A stretch of DNA of 22,619 bases, from contig CAXSEF010000054.1 in assembly GCA_964236535.1 (NCBI GenBank), positions 1 through 22,619 on the forward strand, written 5' to 3'. A program made the translations under genes and the position numbers. Shown here in pieces: positions 1 through 7,044 of this stretch (the first letter of the stretch is position 1; each line of letters begins with the position of its first letter). Below the pieces are notes generated by a model. It worked only from the letters and a program-made list of their open reading frames with translations. It made no database searches and was not told where the DNA came from. This stretch comes from CAXSEF01 sp964236535. GTDB lineage: Bacteria; Pseudomonadota; Alphaproteobacteria; Acetobacterales; Acetobacteraceae.

Positions 1-39
1 GCCTTTGGCGGAGTCCAGAGGCAGAGCCTCTGGCCTTCC
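1..39. repeat. Right end of a modular hairpin repeat (cut by window edge)
   Basis: This is the right part of the interspersed repeat seen complete at 4763-4931 and 5911-6100. Bases 15-33 form the hairpin CCAGAGGCAGAGCCTCTGG, preceded by the spacer CGGAGT (9-14) and by GCCTTTGG (1-8), which is the right arm of the neighbouring hairpin. The first ~37 bases match the right end of the copy at 6062-6100 almost base for base. The element sits about 80 bp beyond the stop codon of the minus-strand gene at 122. Its left half lies outside the window. Confidence 0.85.
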
Positions 40-121
40 TTGCCTGGCCGGCCACGCTCAAGCCAGGTTGGTATCAAGGCAGCGCAACGACAGGCCCATG
101 GCGAGTCGGGCCGCGCGCCTG

Positions 122-712
122 CTAAGGCGCGATCTCCGGATCCGCAGCCGCGACCGGGTGCCCGGCGCCGTTCCAGCCTTCGATGCCCGCAGGATACCAC
201 AGCACGTCGCGGTACCCGTAGCCGATGGCACGCTTCGCGGCGTTCCAGCTCCGCCAGCAGTGCGGGTGGCAGTAGAATACCAGCGGCCGTGACAGGCCGG
301 CCGTCAGCGCCGCCAGCCGGTTGCGCAGCCATGTCTCGTCCACGGGATCCATTGCGGGCTGCCCGGCGCCAGGGAGCCAGGCCGTGTTGTTGGTCCCGGC
401 TGCCGAAGCCGCTGCGATGTCCTCGTGCGGCAGCGGCAGCCAGAGGGCGCCCGGCCGCAGCCCGTCAGGGCGGGGCTGCGCGGCGCTGACGTCGACCAGG
501 CTGACCCCGCCACGCTCCAGCAGACCAGCGAGCCCTGCGGTGTCGACGACGCGGCCGCCGGACAGGCTGGCCGGCACCGGGCCCTGCTGCGGCCCGGCCC
601 AGAGCCCATCGGGCTCGGCGACCCGCTCCGGGGCTGCGCCGAGACAGAACACGACCGCGACGATCAGCGGCAAATGCCGCCTCGCCAACCCTGCCGCGAC
701 GGCGAACCTCAT
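122..712 (-). CDS. PQQ-dependent catabolism-associated CXXCW-motif (rhodanese-like) protein
   Basis: The product is a 196-residue probable periplasmic protein. Residues ~1-27 form a hydrophobic signal peptide ending near LGAAPERVAE. The C-terminal half is a rhodanese-like domain with the family signature CHPHCW (C148, C152, W153), followed by RSWNAAKRA and a YPAGIEGW motif, as in the family described as associated with PQQ-dependent alcohol catabolism. The molecular role of that family is not firmly established; a part in maturing or relaying electrons for quinoproteins is inferred from gene context. The start at 712 has GAGGCGGG about 8 nt upstream. It lies 14 bp after the SoxYZ-like gene and is very probably co-transcribed with it and the metallohydrolase. 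Confidence 0.88.
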   Translation of the reverse strand: MRFAVAAGLARRHLPLIVAVVFCLGAAPERVAEPDGLWAGPQQGPVPASLSGGRVVDTAGLAGLLERGGVSLVDVSAAQPRPDGLRPGALWLPLPHEDIAAASAAGTNNTAWLPGAGQPAMDPVDETWLRNRLAALTAGLSRPLVFYCHPHCWRSWNAAKRAIGYGYRDVLWYPAGIEGWNGAGHPVAAADPEIAP

Positions 713-726
713 GCTCGTGGCCCGCC

Positions 727-1569
727 TCAGGTGCCGTGGGCCGGAACGTCGAACGCGTGACGGAAGATGGTGCCGGTGCTGTCATGGGCCGTGACATCGA
801 GCTTGCCGGGCCCGCGCGGGGTGAAGCTGAAGGTGATCGCGGGGTCGGTGCTCAGCGAGATGTCGGACGCGACGCTCAGCACCGGCTCGCCGTCATAGGT
901 GATGTCGGTGCGGTCGAGGAACCGCGCCGGCGTCATCAGCCGCGTCACCTGGTCCATCTGCATGCCGTTGAAGTTCGGGTGGCGGATCAGCAGCTGCGCG
1001 GCGAGCGGCTTGGCCGGGCTGTAGTCGCCGAGCAGGCGCAGCTTCATCTGGCCGAGGTCGCGCAGCGCCTGCTCGTCGTTCGAGCCGGCGGGCGCCGAGC
1101 AGCCGCCGGCCGCCTTCACGAAATCCTGCGTCATGTAGAGGTGGCCGTCGGTGGTCTCGGCGACCGCCTGCACGCGGGTGTACTGGTTGACCCGCACCCG
1201 CAGCCTGATCTCGGTCGGGTCGCCGAGCTGCCCGAAGGTGAAGGTGGCGGCGAGCGGCGAGGGATTGTCGTCGATCACCAGGTAGACCGCCCTGACCGGC
1301 TTGCTGCCGGACAGTGCCACCGACATCGGCACCAGCGCGGCGTCGAGCGCGCGCGGCGGCGCCTGCAGCGTCACCAGCCCGGCACCGTCCTCGACCACGC
1401 GGTCGCCGAAGATGGCATGGCTCAGCTCGACCCAGCGGGCGTCGCGTGCGGCCTCGTCCTCGGCGCGCGCGGGCTGCGGGCAGGCCAGCAAGACCATCAG
1501 CGCCGGCAGTGCGGCGCCAAGCAGCACCGCCCGCGTCGTCCTGGCGATCCTCATCCCGACCCCGGTCAT
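727..1569 (-). CDS. Quinoprotein dehydrogenase-associated SoxYZ-like carrier protein
   Basis: The 280-residue product has an N-terminal signal peptide (hydrophobic stretch ~15-32, cleavage near PARAED). It fuses a SoxY-like half, ending in GGC (C157 in KAAGGCSAP), to a SoxZ-like half (about 175-280, with LLIRHPNFNG and a beta-rich end near ITFSFTPRG). In Sox systems the equivalent cysteine is a swinging arm that carries sulfur intermediates in the periplasm; here the fusion belongs to the subfamily found beside quinoprotein dehydrogenases. I chose the start at 1569 because GGGGGAGAG lies 7-8 nt upstream; an in-frame ATG at 1554 has no good ribosome-binding site. The gene is 56 bp after the metallohydrolase and 14 bp before the CXXCW gene. 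Confidence 0.88.
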   Translation of the reverse strand: MTGVGMRIARTTRAVLLGAALPALMVLLACPQPARAEDEAARDARWVELSHAIFGDRVVEDGAGLVTLQAPPRALDAALVPMSVALSGSKPVRAVYLVIDDNPSPLAATFTFGQLGDPTEIRLRVRVNQYTRVQAVAETTDGHLYMTQDFVKAAGGCSAPAGSNDEQALRDLGQMKLRLLGDYSPAKPLAAQLLIRHPNFNGMQMDQVTRLMTPARFLDRTDITYDGEPVLSVASDISLSTDPAITFSFTPRGPGKLDVTAHDSTGTIFRHAFDVPAHGT

Positions 1570-1625
1570 CCTGGCTCTCCCCCTGGGCCGACGTTGCGGC
1601 GCCGATCTTCCATCTGGTGCGGGAG

Positions 1626-2576
1626 TCATTCCCACTCCAGCTCCTTGTACGCCTCGGTCACGTTGCGAGCGTTGTAGTCGTCGAACAACGCCCAGGTGCC
1701 GCGCTGGTCGGCGGCGACCGTGGTCACCGCCTGCTCGATGGGCAGGCCGTCGCGGATCGCGGCCCGGGTCTGGCCCAGCAGTGCGGCCAGATAGCCGCCG
1801 ATCGGGGCCGCCGCCTCGTCCCATGACAGGCGGAGCGGGCCGTGCCCCGGCACCACGCGGTCGCAGCCCATGGCGCGCAGCACCGCGAGCTCGCGGATCC
1901 AGCCGCGCAGATCGCCGTCGAGCGAGGGGACGCGGTGGGCGAACACCAGGTCGGCCGAGAGCAGGGTTCCGCTCTGCCGGTCGACCAGGCTCAGGTCGTT
2001 GTCGGTGTGCGCCGGGCCGTGCGCATGCAGCGACAGCAGGCGGCCGCCGAGGTCGATTTCCGCCCGGTCGGCGACCAGCATGGTCGGCGGCACGACGGGG
2101 CCGGCCAGGCCGCGGCCGAGAACGTCGTCGAGCCCGGCCTGGTAGTACGCGCCGCGCGCCGCGAGTGCCGCGGGCAGGCGGGCATGGCCCACGAACACCG
2201 GATTGTCGGCCAGGAACGCACCGGCGCCGAAATGGTGGTCGGGGTGGACGTGGGTCAGCACGACATAACGGATCGGCAATGCGGTCACCACGCGCACCGC
2301 CGCGCGCAGACGCTCCCCGCAACGCAGGTCGCCGCCGGGGTCGATCACCGCGACGGAGTCGCGGCCGGCCACGAAGCCCGTGTTGGCGATGGCGTCCTGG
2401 TTGGCGAGGCTGGCATTCTCGTCGACGCCGCGCTGGAACCACAGGCCGGGTGCCACCTCCTGCATCGCCAGCGGCCCGTCCACCGCCTCGGCAGCCCGGC
2501 CGCGCGACGGCATGCAGCACAGGCACAGCCCGGCGAACAGGGCCTCGCGTCGCGACAGGGGCGGGCCATGCGCCAT
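1626..2576 (-). CDS. Quinoprotein relay system zinc metallohydrolase (MBL fold)
   Basis: The product is a 316-residue metallo-beta-lactamase-fold protein. The zinc motif HVHPDHH occupies residues 109-115. Further family motifs are HAHGPAHTDNDLS with the following DLVF, and VVPGHGPLR near the C-terminus. The N-terminus holds SRREALFAG followed by a hydrophobic Cys-containing stretch, a Tat-like or Sec signal consistent with periplasmic location. Lactamase-fold proteins next to a SoxYZ-like carrier and a CXXCW protein belong to the quinoprotein relay subfamily; the substrate is unknown. This is the first gene of the three-gene minus-strand set. The start at 2576 is followed by MAHGPPLSRR; an internal Met is less likely because it would lose the signal sequence. 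Confidence 0.87.
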   Translation of the reverse strand: MAHGPPLSRREALFAGLCLCCMPSRGRAAEAVDGPLAMQEVAPGLWFQRGVDENASLANQDAIANTGFVAGRDSVAVIDPGGDLRCGERLRAAVRVVTALPIRYVVLTHVHPDHHFGAGAFLADNPVFVGHARLPAALAARGAYYQAGLDDVLGRGLAGPVVPPTMLVADRAEIDLGGRLLSLHAHGPAHTDNDLSLVDRQSGTLLSADLVFAHRVPSLDGDLRGWIRELAVLRAMGCDRVVPGHGPLRLSWDEAAAPIGGYLAALLGQTRAAIRDGLPIEQAVTTVAADQRGTWALFDDYNARNVTEAYKELEWE

Positions 2577-2723
2577 GCCGTGATAGGTTGCACTCGGGGA
2601 GCCGGAGTCAATGTGGCGCGAGGGACGATGCGTGTCGGCGTTGCGGCGCGGGAATCAAGGCCCGGCTCTGCCCTGGGCCCGGCGACGATACCCGCCGCCA
2701 TCCTCCGACGCGCCGGGACAGCG

Positions 2724-3464
2724 TCAGCCCACAACTCCCGGCTCAGATTTCACGCGGCGACGGCGTATCGCCCGCAGCGGCGCTGGCGCCACATCGGGCC
2801 CATCTGCCGTGTCCCGAGCTCCCGCTTCCGCAGTTCGCGCGTCCAGGGCTGCGACGTCCCGGACTGCCGCAGGAGGCTCCTTCGCCACGTCAGCCTCGGG
2901 TGCACCCGTTGCCGGTGGCTTGGCGGCCCGCGGCTTTTTCGCCTTGGCAACCACTTTCGATGGCTTCGCGCCGCCAGGTTTCGCGCCCGTCCCGGTCAAG
3001 ACCCTGGGCGCCGGCGCCGTCTCGACCACTGGCAGCGTCTCGACCACTGGCGCCGCCTCGACCACGCGCGCCGCCCCGGAGCGGCGGACCGGACGCGGCC
3101 GCAGCGCGCCCTTCGCAGGACCGACGCCGGTCGGTCTGGCCTGGACCGGTATTCCGGCCGCAACCTCGGGCTTCGGTGCAGGCTTGGCACGCACGGCCTT
3201 TGGCGCCGTCTCGGCGGGAGGCGCCGCCTGCCTGATCGCAACCGCCGCCGGCTTGCGCGCCCGCGCAGCACGAGCCTTCGCACGCGCCACCATGATCCTG
3301 GCCCGCTCCTTGCGAACCTTCAGCTCGTCGCGGATCATCGCCAGCGAGGCCTTGGCGATGGCCGTCTGCTGCGGTGCCGGGAACTCCTCGATCGCGGCCA
3401 GGAAGGCGCGGCTCACGGCCTTGGCCCCACGTGGAGCACGCGTCGGTGTGTCTGCTTTGGCCAT
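2724..3464 (-). CDS. Basic Ala/Pro/Lys-rich hypothetical protein
   Basis: I do not recognise this 246-residue protein. Residues ~1-70 look helical, with a plausible compact segment (SRAFLAAIEEFPAPQQ, then MIRDELKVRKERARI). The rest is low-complexity Ala/Pro/Lys/Arg sequence, including VVE-type repeats (VVEAAPVVETLPVVETAPA) around 155-175 and a very basic end (RRRRVKSEP). That composition recalls histone-H1-like or nucleoid-associated tails, but this is only a resemblance. The start at 3464 is preferred because AAGGAG lies 13 nt upstream; an ATG at 3506 is possible but has no visible site. It lies 147 bp upstream of the metallohydrolase on the same strand, which is too far to claim one operon. 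Confidence 0.65.
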   Translation of the reverse strand: MAKADTPTRAPRGAKAVSRAFLAAIEEFPAPQQTAIAKASLAMIRDELKVRKERARIMVARAKARAARARKPAAVAIRQAAPPAETAPKAVRAKPAPKPEVAAGIPVQARPTGVGPAKGALRPRPVRRSGAARVVEAAPVVETLPVVETAPAPRVLTGTGAKPGGAKPSKVVAKAKKPRAAKPPATGAPEADVAKEPPAAVRDVAALDARTAEAGARDTADGPDVAPAPLRAIRRRRVKSEPGVVG

Positions 3465-3847
3465 GGCCGCGTGGCAACTCCTTGCCGTTTCCTGCAACAA
3501 TTCCACCGTGTCGGATCGATGATCCGCACCGGGCGATGCTGGACGCCATCGACAGGCGCCACATCGCTACACGTCAAGCAGAACCGTTACAAATTGGTGT
3601 TCCTCAAGCTGGTTGCTAGCGATGCTGGCGCCGGTGTGATGACGTGCGTGCCGGCAGACGGAATTCAGTCCGTGAACAGAACGGCGTCGCCATTTTTCGC
3701 GTGCGGCGGCAGGATCGTCGTAGCGTTCGAAAGCGACAATATCGTGGCGCGTGCGAACGTCGACCGCGCAACGCGAAACCTGTCGACACCTGGCACCAGG
3801 TGGTCCTGACTTCCATGTGGTCTGAGTGTCTGCGAGGGGTTCCTTGG
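3465..3847. other. Intergenic region between divergent genes, no gene supported
   Basis: This 383-bp stretch separates the minus-strand Ala-rich gene from the plus-strand permease and must hold both sets of start signals. The base composition is less GC-rich than its surroundings. I see no RNA gene, clear sigma-70 promoter or terminator. A minus-strand reading frame (3567-3902) crosses it but overlaps the permease start and resembles no family I know. Confidence 0.5.
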
Positions 3848-4759
3848 ATGCGCGTGGCGCTGGTCGTGCTCGGTCTGATTGTCGCGGGTGGCCTTGCTGC
3901 ACCGTTCTATGCTGCGTCGGTGTCCGGCACCGACCCGTTCCGCTCCACGCCGGCCGGGCACACCGATGGCCCGGCGTCGCCGCCAGTGCTGGCGGTCGAG
4001 GCGACAGGGCTCGGCGTGGTGCCGGTCGGGCCGGGCTGGCGGCGGGCCTACCTGCTGGGGGCGGACGCGCAAGGGCGCGACGTGGCTGCGCGCCTGCTCT
4101 ACGGCGCGCGGGCCTCGCTGCTGGTGTCCGGCGGTGCCACGCTGCTGTGCATGGCCGCGGCGACGCTGCTCGGGCTGCTGGCAGGCTTCCTTGGCGGCTG
4201 GGTCGACGCGCTGCTCGCCCGCGCCCTCGACCTGCTCTGGGCGTTCCCGGTGTTCCTGCTGGCGATCTCGCTGTCCGTCGTGTCGCTGCAGGGCGGCATC
4301 CGCATCGGGCCGCTGCGCATCGCGCCGGACAGCCTCGCCCTGCCGACGCTGATCATCGCCGTGGCATACATCCCCTACGTGGCGCGGCCGGTGCGCGCGC
4401 AGGTGCTGGCGCTGGCGCGGGCGGAGTTCGTGACCGCGGCGGTGGTCGTCGGCGCCTCCCCGTGGCGCATCCTGCGGCGCGAGGTGCTCCCCGGCCTGGT
4501 GCCGACGCTGCTGGCGTTCGCGCCGCTGGTGCTGGCAATCAGCCTGCTGACCGAGTCGGCACTGTCGTTCCTGGGCATCGGTGTGCAGGCGCCGGCGGCG
4601 AGCTGGGGCAGCCTGATCCACGAGGGGCTAGACCTGCTGTTCCTGCGTCCGCTGGTGGCGATCCTGCCCGGCCTCGCGATCGCCCTCACGGTGCTGGCGC
4701 TCAACGTTGTCGGCGAGGGGCTGCAGGCCCGGGTCGATCCGCGGAGGATAGCCCGTTGA
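3848..4759 (+). CDS. ABC transporter permease, DppC/OppC type
   Basis: The 303-residue inner-membrane protein has an N-terminal transmembrane helix (VALVVLGLIVAGGLAAPF) and then a periplasmic segment with the GADAQGRDVAARLLYGARASL motif region typical of the DppC family. At least five further helices follow, with the cytoplasmic EAA loop at VVVGASPWRILRREVLP (about residues 200-216). The family forms the pore of peptide, nickel or related solute importers with a DppB-type partner. AGGGG 8-9 nt upstream supports the start at 3848 over an in-frame ATG at 3815. The partner permease follows after a repeat element. Canonical operons place DppB first; here the order is reversed, and no ATPase or binding protein is present, so the substrate cannot be named. 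Confidence 0.9.
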   Translation: MRVALVVLGLIVAGGLAAPFYAASVSGTDPFRSTPAGHTDGPASPPVLAVEATGLGVVPVGPGWRRAYLLGADAQGRDVAARLLYGARASLLVSGGATLLCMAAATLLGLLAGFLGGWVDALLARALDLLWAFPVFLLAISLSVVSLQGGIRIGPLRIAPDSLALPTLIIAVAYIPYVARPVRAQVLALARAEFVTAAVVVGASPWRILRREVLPGLVPTLLAFAPLVLAISLLTESALSFLGIGVQAPAASWGSLIHEGLDLLFLRPLVAILPGLAIALTVLALNVVGEGLQARVDPRRIAR

Positions 4760-4762
4760 GAG

Positions 4763-4931
4763 GCAAGGCCAGAGGCGCTGCCTCTGGACTCCGCCAGGGG
4801 CGGCGCCCCTGGACCGGCCTCCGAAAGGCCCAGGCGGCACAACGCCGCAAAACATGCCGCGCAAGCCTTTCGTGTGCGGGTCCGGGGCCTCAGGCCCCGG
4901 CGGAGTCCAGAGGCAGAGCCTCTGGCCTTGC
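4763..4931. repeat. Complete modular four-hairpin intergenic repeat (type copy)
   Basis: The ends are 33-bp inverted repeats (4763-4795 and 4899-4931) differing at one position, starting GCAAGGCCAGAGGC and ending GCCTTGC. Four 19-nt hairpins are visible, each with an 8-bp perfect stem and 3-nt loop: 4769-4787, 4794-4812 (CCAGGGGCGGCGCCCCTGG), 4882-4900 (CCGGGGCCTCAGGCCCCGG) and 4907-4925. The first pair is separated by ACTCCG and the second by its complement CGGAGT, so the element is a mirror image around a ~70-nt unpaired centre. It begins 3 nt after the dppC-type stop codon and ends 9 nt before the dppB-type ATG. There is no coding capacity for a transposase. Confidence 0.93.
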
Positions 4932-4940
4932 TTCCGACGC

Positions 4941-5900
4941 ATGACCGCCGTCCTGTTCCGCCGCCTGCTGCAGGCCGTCGCGGTGACGCTCGCCCTCAGC
5001 GTCGTCGTGTTCCTGATCTTCTTCGCGACCCCCGGCGCCGACCCCGCCGCGCGCCTGGCCGGGCGCGGCGCCTCGCCGGAGACGCTGGCGGCGGTGCGGC
5101 ACGGCTTCGCGCTCGACCGGCCGCTGGTGGTGCAGTACGGGCTGATGATGCGGCGGCTGTTCATCGACCGCGACCTCGCCTCGTTCGTCAACCGCGGCCA
5201 GCTGGTGGTGCCGGCGCTGCTGGCGGCGGCCCCGGTCACGCTGGCGCTGGTCGCAGGCGCGGCGGTAATGTGGGTCGCCGGCGCGCTGGCGATCGCGCTG
5301 CCGTCGGCGGCGCGTCCCGGGGGCGTCGCCGACCGGGTGCTGGGTGGGCTGGGGCTGCTCGCGCTGTCGGTGCCGGTGTTCTGGCTGGGCGAGGTGGTGA
5401 TGCTGGTCGCGCAGGGGCGGCTGCACCGCACGCTGTTTGCCTGGGTGCCGCCGGCCGGGGTGCCGCCGCACGGCGCGCTCGCCTGGCTGGCCACCCTGGC
5501 GCTGCCCTGCGCCACCCTGGCCGCGTCCTATGCCGGGCTGTACGGCCGGGTGCTGCGGGCGAGTCTGGTGCAGAGCTGGGGCGCCGACCACGTGCGCACC
5601 GCCCGCGCCAAGGGGGTGTCGGAACGCCGGGTGCTGCTGCGCCACGTACTGCGCTGCTCGCTGGCGACCGCGGTGGCGCTGTTCGGACTGGACTTCGGGG
5701 CGCTGGTCGGCGGCGGCACGGTGTTGACCGAACTGGTGTTCGACCTGCACGGCGTGGGCCGTCTGACCTACGACGCGATGGCGCAGTTCGACCTGCCGAT
5801 GATCCTCGCAACCGTGATGTATGCGTCGTTCTTCGTGGTCGCGGCCAGCGCGGTGGTGGACGTGGCGTACCTGGCGCTCGACCCTCGACTGCGGGACTGA
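4941..5900 (+). CDS. ABC transporter permease, DppB/OppB type
   Basis: The 319-residue product starts MTAVLFRRLLQAVAVTLALS, with a first transmembrane helix (~8-30), then the periplasmic domain with ATPGADPAARLAGRGASPE and ALDRPLVVQYG. Five more helices follow. The EAA loop is GADHVRTARAKGVSERRVLLRH (about 215-235), and the end is the typical FGALVGGGTVLTELVFDLHGVGRL...YLALDPRLRD. It pairs with the DppC-type permease to form an import channel. The frame stays open upstream through the repeat to 4854, but that extension is repeat sequence; family similarity begins at 4941. No Shine-Dalgarno sequence is visible before 4941, because the repeat element ends only 9 nt away. Confidence 0.9.
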   Translation: MTAVLFRRLLQAVAVTLALSVVVFLIFFATPGADPAARLAGRGASPETLAAVRHGFALDRPLVVQYGLMMRRLFIDRDLASFVNRGQLVVPALLAAAPVTLALVAGAAVMWVAGALAIALPSAARPGGVADRVLGGLGLLALSVPVFWLGEVVMLVAQGRLHRTLFAWVPPAGVPPHGALAWLATLALPCATLAASYAGLYGRVLRASLVQSWGADHVRTARAKGVSERRVLLRHVLRCSLATAVALFGLDFGALVGGGTVLTELVFDLHGVGRLTYDAMAQFDLPMILATVMYASFFVVAASAVVDVAYLALDPRLRD

Positions 5901-5910
5901 GCTCGGGAAG

Positions 5911-6100
5911 CTGGCCAGGCCAGAGGCTCTGCCTCCGGACTCCGTTCAAGGCAGGCCTTGAGAATCCATATGCTTAAGCAAGCGGTTTTTCTGCCCAGAC
6001 CCGCCAAAGGCCTGACGCCGTTGGAAACCCGTCTGTTGAACAAATGGATTCCAAAGGCTAGGCCTTTGGCGGAGTCCAGAGGCAGAGCCTCTGGCCTTGC
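5911..6100. repeat. Modular hairpin intergenic repeat, second near-complete copy
   Basis: The left hairpin at 5920-5938 matches the type copy with one G-U-compatible change, and is followed by ACTCCG. A second hairpin (TCAAGGC with GCCTTGA, about 5946-5961) follows. The right half has hairpin CCAAAGGCTAGGCCTTTGG (6051-6069), spacer CGGAGT and CCAGAGGCAGAGCCTCTGG (6076-6094). The centre (~5965-6050) differs from the type copy and contains ATGCTTAAG and GTTGGAAAC, both shared (one inverted) with copies at 13840 and 14781. It fills the gap between two convergent genes, dppB-type (stop 5900) and tetR (stop 6135). Confidence 0.9.
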
Positions 6101-6134
6101 CTGCCCGGCCGCCCACGCCCAGGACCCGCTGGTG

Positions 6135-6785
6135 TTACCTTCCCGTCGCCGGACCCGGCAGGTCCTGCGCCAGGATCGCGCGCAGATTGCGCTCGGCGAT
6201 GGCCAGCACCGCCGGATCGCCACCCACCATCATCGCGGTCATCGCGCCATCGAGCATCAGCATGATCTGCCGGGCGAGGACATCGGGCTCCGGGGCACAG
6301 GCGGCGCGAGCCTCCTCGGCGAGGAAACCCAGCACGAGCACATGGTGCTGGGCGGCGATCTCGCGCAGCCACGGCTCGCCCTTGGTGTGCTCGGCGGCGG
6401 CGTTGATGAAGGCGCAGCCGGTGAAGCTCGGCTCGCGGAACCAGGCGTCCAGCACCGCGACCGCCTGGCCGAGGCGCAACGCGGGCGTCGGGCCGGACGC
6501 GGCGAGCGCGGTGCAGAAGCGGTCGCGCCACACCCTGCCCTCCTCCTCGAGCACGATGCGGATCAGCGCCTCCTTGGAGCCGAAGCGGCTGTAGAGAGTC
6601 ATCTTGGAGGCGCCCGCCATAGTCAGGATGCGGTCGATGCCGGTCGCGTGGATGCCGTCGCGGCAGAACAGCTCGCGGGCAGCAGCGACGATCCGCTGGT
6701 GCGGCAACAGCGCCGCGGTCTCCGTACTGTCCGGCGCGGGGCAAAACAGCGAGACGGGGGCAGCGGCCTTGGACACGGACTGCAT
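6135..6785 (-). CDS. TetR/AcrR family transcriptional regulator
   Basis: The 216-residue protein has an N-terminal helix-turn-helix domain at about residues 28-75 (RIVAAARELFCRDGIHATG, then ASKMTLYSRFGSKEALI). It is followed by an all-helical ligand-binding domain with AVLDAWF...GCAFINAAAEH, a pattern common in regulators near thiol or electrophile-response genes. It is divergent from the OsmC-like gene across a 259-bp intergenic region, so autoregulation and control of osmC and the flavoprotein are likely by analogy with other divergent TetR pairs. The start at 6785 (MQSVSK) is the first Met in the coherent frame; only a weak AGGG precedes it. The inducer is unknown. Confidence 0.88.
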   Translation of the reverse strand: MQSVSKAAAPVSLFCPAPDSTETAALLPHQRIVAAARELFCRDGIHATGIDRILTMAGASKMTLYSRFGSKEALIRIVLEEEGRVWRDRFCTALAASGPTPALRLGQAVAVLDAWFREPSFTGCAFINAAAEHTKGEPWLREIAAQHHVLVLGFLAEEARAACAPEPDVLARQIMLMLDGAMTAMMVGGDPAVLAIAERNLRAILAQDLPGPATGR

Positions 6786-6965
6786 ACGGAATAGCCCTGC
6801 TTGAGCAACGATGCACGTGTTTCGGGCATCATACGGATCGAACTTCGGCGACAACCATGTGTTGCATGTCTCACCGGTCGCGACAAACTGCCCAACCAGG
6901 ACGGTCGGCCGGCTGGACGTGATTTCACGATATCTGGCACGCCGCTTGCTCAAGCACGGTTGACA

Positions 6966-6979
6966 AGACTGACCTGTCT
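6966..6979. promoter_or_regulatory. Candidate TetR operator in the tetR-osmC intergenic region
   Basis: The inverted repeat AGAC-N6-GTCT (AGACTGACCTGTCT) lies 65 bp upstream of the OsmC-like start and overlaps the end of a TTGACA hexamer at 6960-6965. The arms resemble half-sites reported for some TetR-family regulators. No convincing -10 hexamer follows TTGACA at normal spacing, so the promoter assignment is weak. Confidence 0.35.
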
Positions 6980-7044
6980 GTTCGACGTCGATCGGTGTAG
7001 TGTCCGGCCGTCGGCGTACCGCCGGCCCAGATTGGGAGTGTCCG

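Noticed and set aside
1842..3809. 655-codon plus-strand open frame
   Set aside because: It is antisense to the metallohydrolase and the Ala-rich gene; long antisense frames are expected at this GC content.
3567..3902. Minus-strand frame of 111 codons in the intergenic region
   Set aside because: It overlaps the permease start, has no recognisable domain and no ribosome-binding site.
4854..4940. N-terminal extension of the DppB-type permease through the repeat
   Set aside because: The extension encodes repeat sequence, and family similarity starts at the Met at 4941.
6960..6988. TTGACA as the -35 of the OsmC-like gene
   Set aside because: No A/T-rich -10 hexamer occurs 16-18 bp downstream; kept only as context for the candidate operator.
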